Program-made: the position numbers and the translations under genes
The notes under the pieces: model-generated
Database searches by the model: none
The model's input: the letters and a program-made list of their open reading frames with translations, nothing else
Told to the model about the DNA's origin: nothing
Shown here: in pieces, positions 63,811-64,000 of the stretch
How the letters are laid out: each line of letters opens with the position of its first letter
How positions within the stretch are numbered: the stretch's first letter is position 1
NCBI RefSeq assembly: GCF_008041935.1
Contig: NZ_VKAC01000006.1
Location: forward strand, 62,001-126,000
Length of the DNA stretch: 64,000 bases
From: Quadrisphaera setariae
GTDB lineage: Bacteria > Actinomycetota > Actinomycetes > Actinomycetales > Quadrisphaeraceae
Reading direction: 5' to 3'

Positions 63811-64000
63811 GCGCCACCACCACCCGTCCCGGCGCCGCCGGCGCGGGAGCGACCGCCGGTGCCGCGCCCGCATCGGGCACCGCCACCCTGACCCTCGCCA
63901 AGGCCATCACCGCCGCCCTGCACGACGCCATGGCCGCGGACGACAAGGTCCTGCTGATGGGCGAGGACATCGGCAGGCTCGGCGGCGTCTTCCGCGTCAC
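63807..64000 (+). CDS. pdhB: 2-oxoacid dehydrogenase E1 beta subunit (3' partial)
   Basis: Start of the E1 beta partner, cut by the window edge. After an Ala/Gly/Thr-rich leader of about 26 residues the family start is visible: TLTLAKAITAALHDAMAADD and VLLMGEDIGRLGGVFRVT, where the Glu of GEDIG helps activate thiamine diphosphate. The ATG overlaps the pdhA stop. Confidence 0.92.
   Translation, partial: MSATTTRPGAAGAGATAGAAPASGTATLTLAKAITAALHDAMAADDKVLLMGEDIGRLGGVFRV

Overview
The window is a high-GC actinobacterial chromosome segment (well above 70% GC by eye; GTG starts are common and coding is dense). The order jag-rsmG-parA-parB-GNAT / trxA-trxB / murJ-DUF6049-NUDIX-pcnA / ino1-padR-ponA-GT87-rpsF-ssb-rpsR-rplI-dnaB is the conserved origin-proximal block of Actinomycetes, arranged as I recall it in Streptomyces. 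oriC/dnaA should lie a few kb beyond the left edge. A methyl-accepting chemotaxis receptor implies a motile relative, for example Kineosporiales or a motile Micrococcales lineage; the genus cannot be fixed from sequence alone. I see no rRNA, tRNA, CRISPR array, insertion sequence or prophage.

Layout. 1-4.6 kb: RNA-binding, rRNA methylation and chromosome segregation genes (+). 4.6-13.3 kb: thioredoxin pair, a stand-alone pseudokinase, MurJ lipid II flippase, a DUF6049 envelope protein and a NUDIX hydrolase, all (-). 13.3-18 kb: CCA-adding enzyme, then an RsbQ-type hydrolase coupled by an ATGA overlap to a PAS-GGDEF-EAL protein. 18-31 kb: an MFS protein, inositol-phosphate synthase with its PadR regulator and a perfect palindromic operator, a class A PBP, the rpsF-ssb-rpsR-rplI operon, a 780-bp intergenic stretch with a DnaA-box cluster, and dnaB interrupted by a class 3 intein. 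30-41.8 kb: iron-linked SIP protein, chemoreceptor plus orphan sugar-binding lipoprotein, an APH-type kinase divergent from a class III aminotransferase, two Rpf-like LysM hydrolases, DinB and a DEAD-box helicase. 41.8-53.8 kb: accessory metabolism and transport, including a DUF1540 protein, orphan lycopene cyclase plus PAP2, an ABC exporter that appears to start at CTG, CPBP, DctA and fructosamine kinase. 53.8-64 kb: PurB, a catalytically dead M23-like membrane protein, MOSC and GT2-like genes, a WXG100-like/hydrolase pair that looks like a type VII secretion substrate, a sugar porter, HisC and the start of a pyruvate/branched-chain 2-oxoacid dehydrogenase operon under a large palindrome.

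Themes. Several genes are translationally coupled by 4-8 bp overlaps (ATGA, GTGA and one CTGA). At least nine genes appear leaderless, with a TANNNT -10 box ending 6-8 nt before the start codon. Near-palindromes one base away from GTTCCACGTGGAAC recur at five places and are good candidates for ParB-binding parS sites of the ParAB pair at the left end. The most novel-looking pieces are the WXG100/hydrolase pair, the RsbQ-PAS-GGDEF-EAL module, the DnaB class 3 intein with a decayed endonuclease, the CTG-initiated ABC exporter and several uncharacterised perfect operators.
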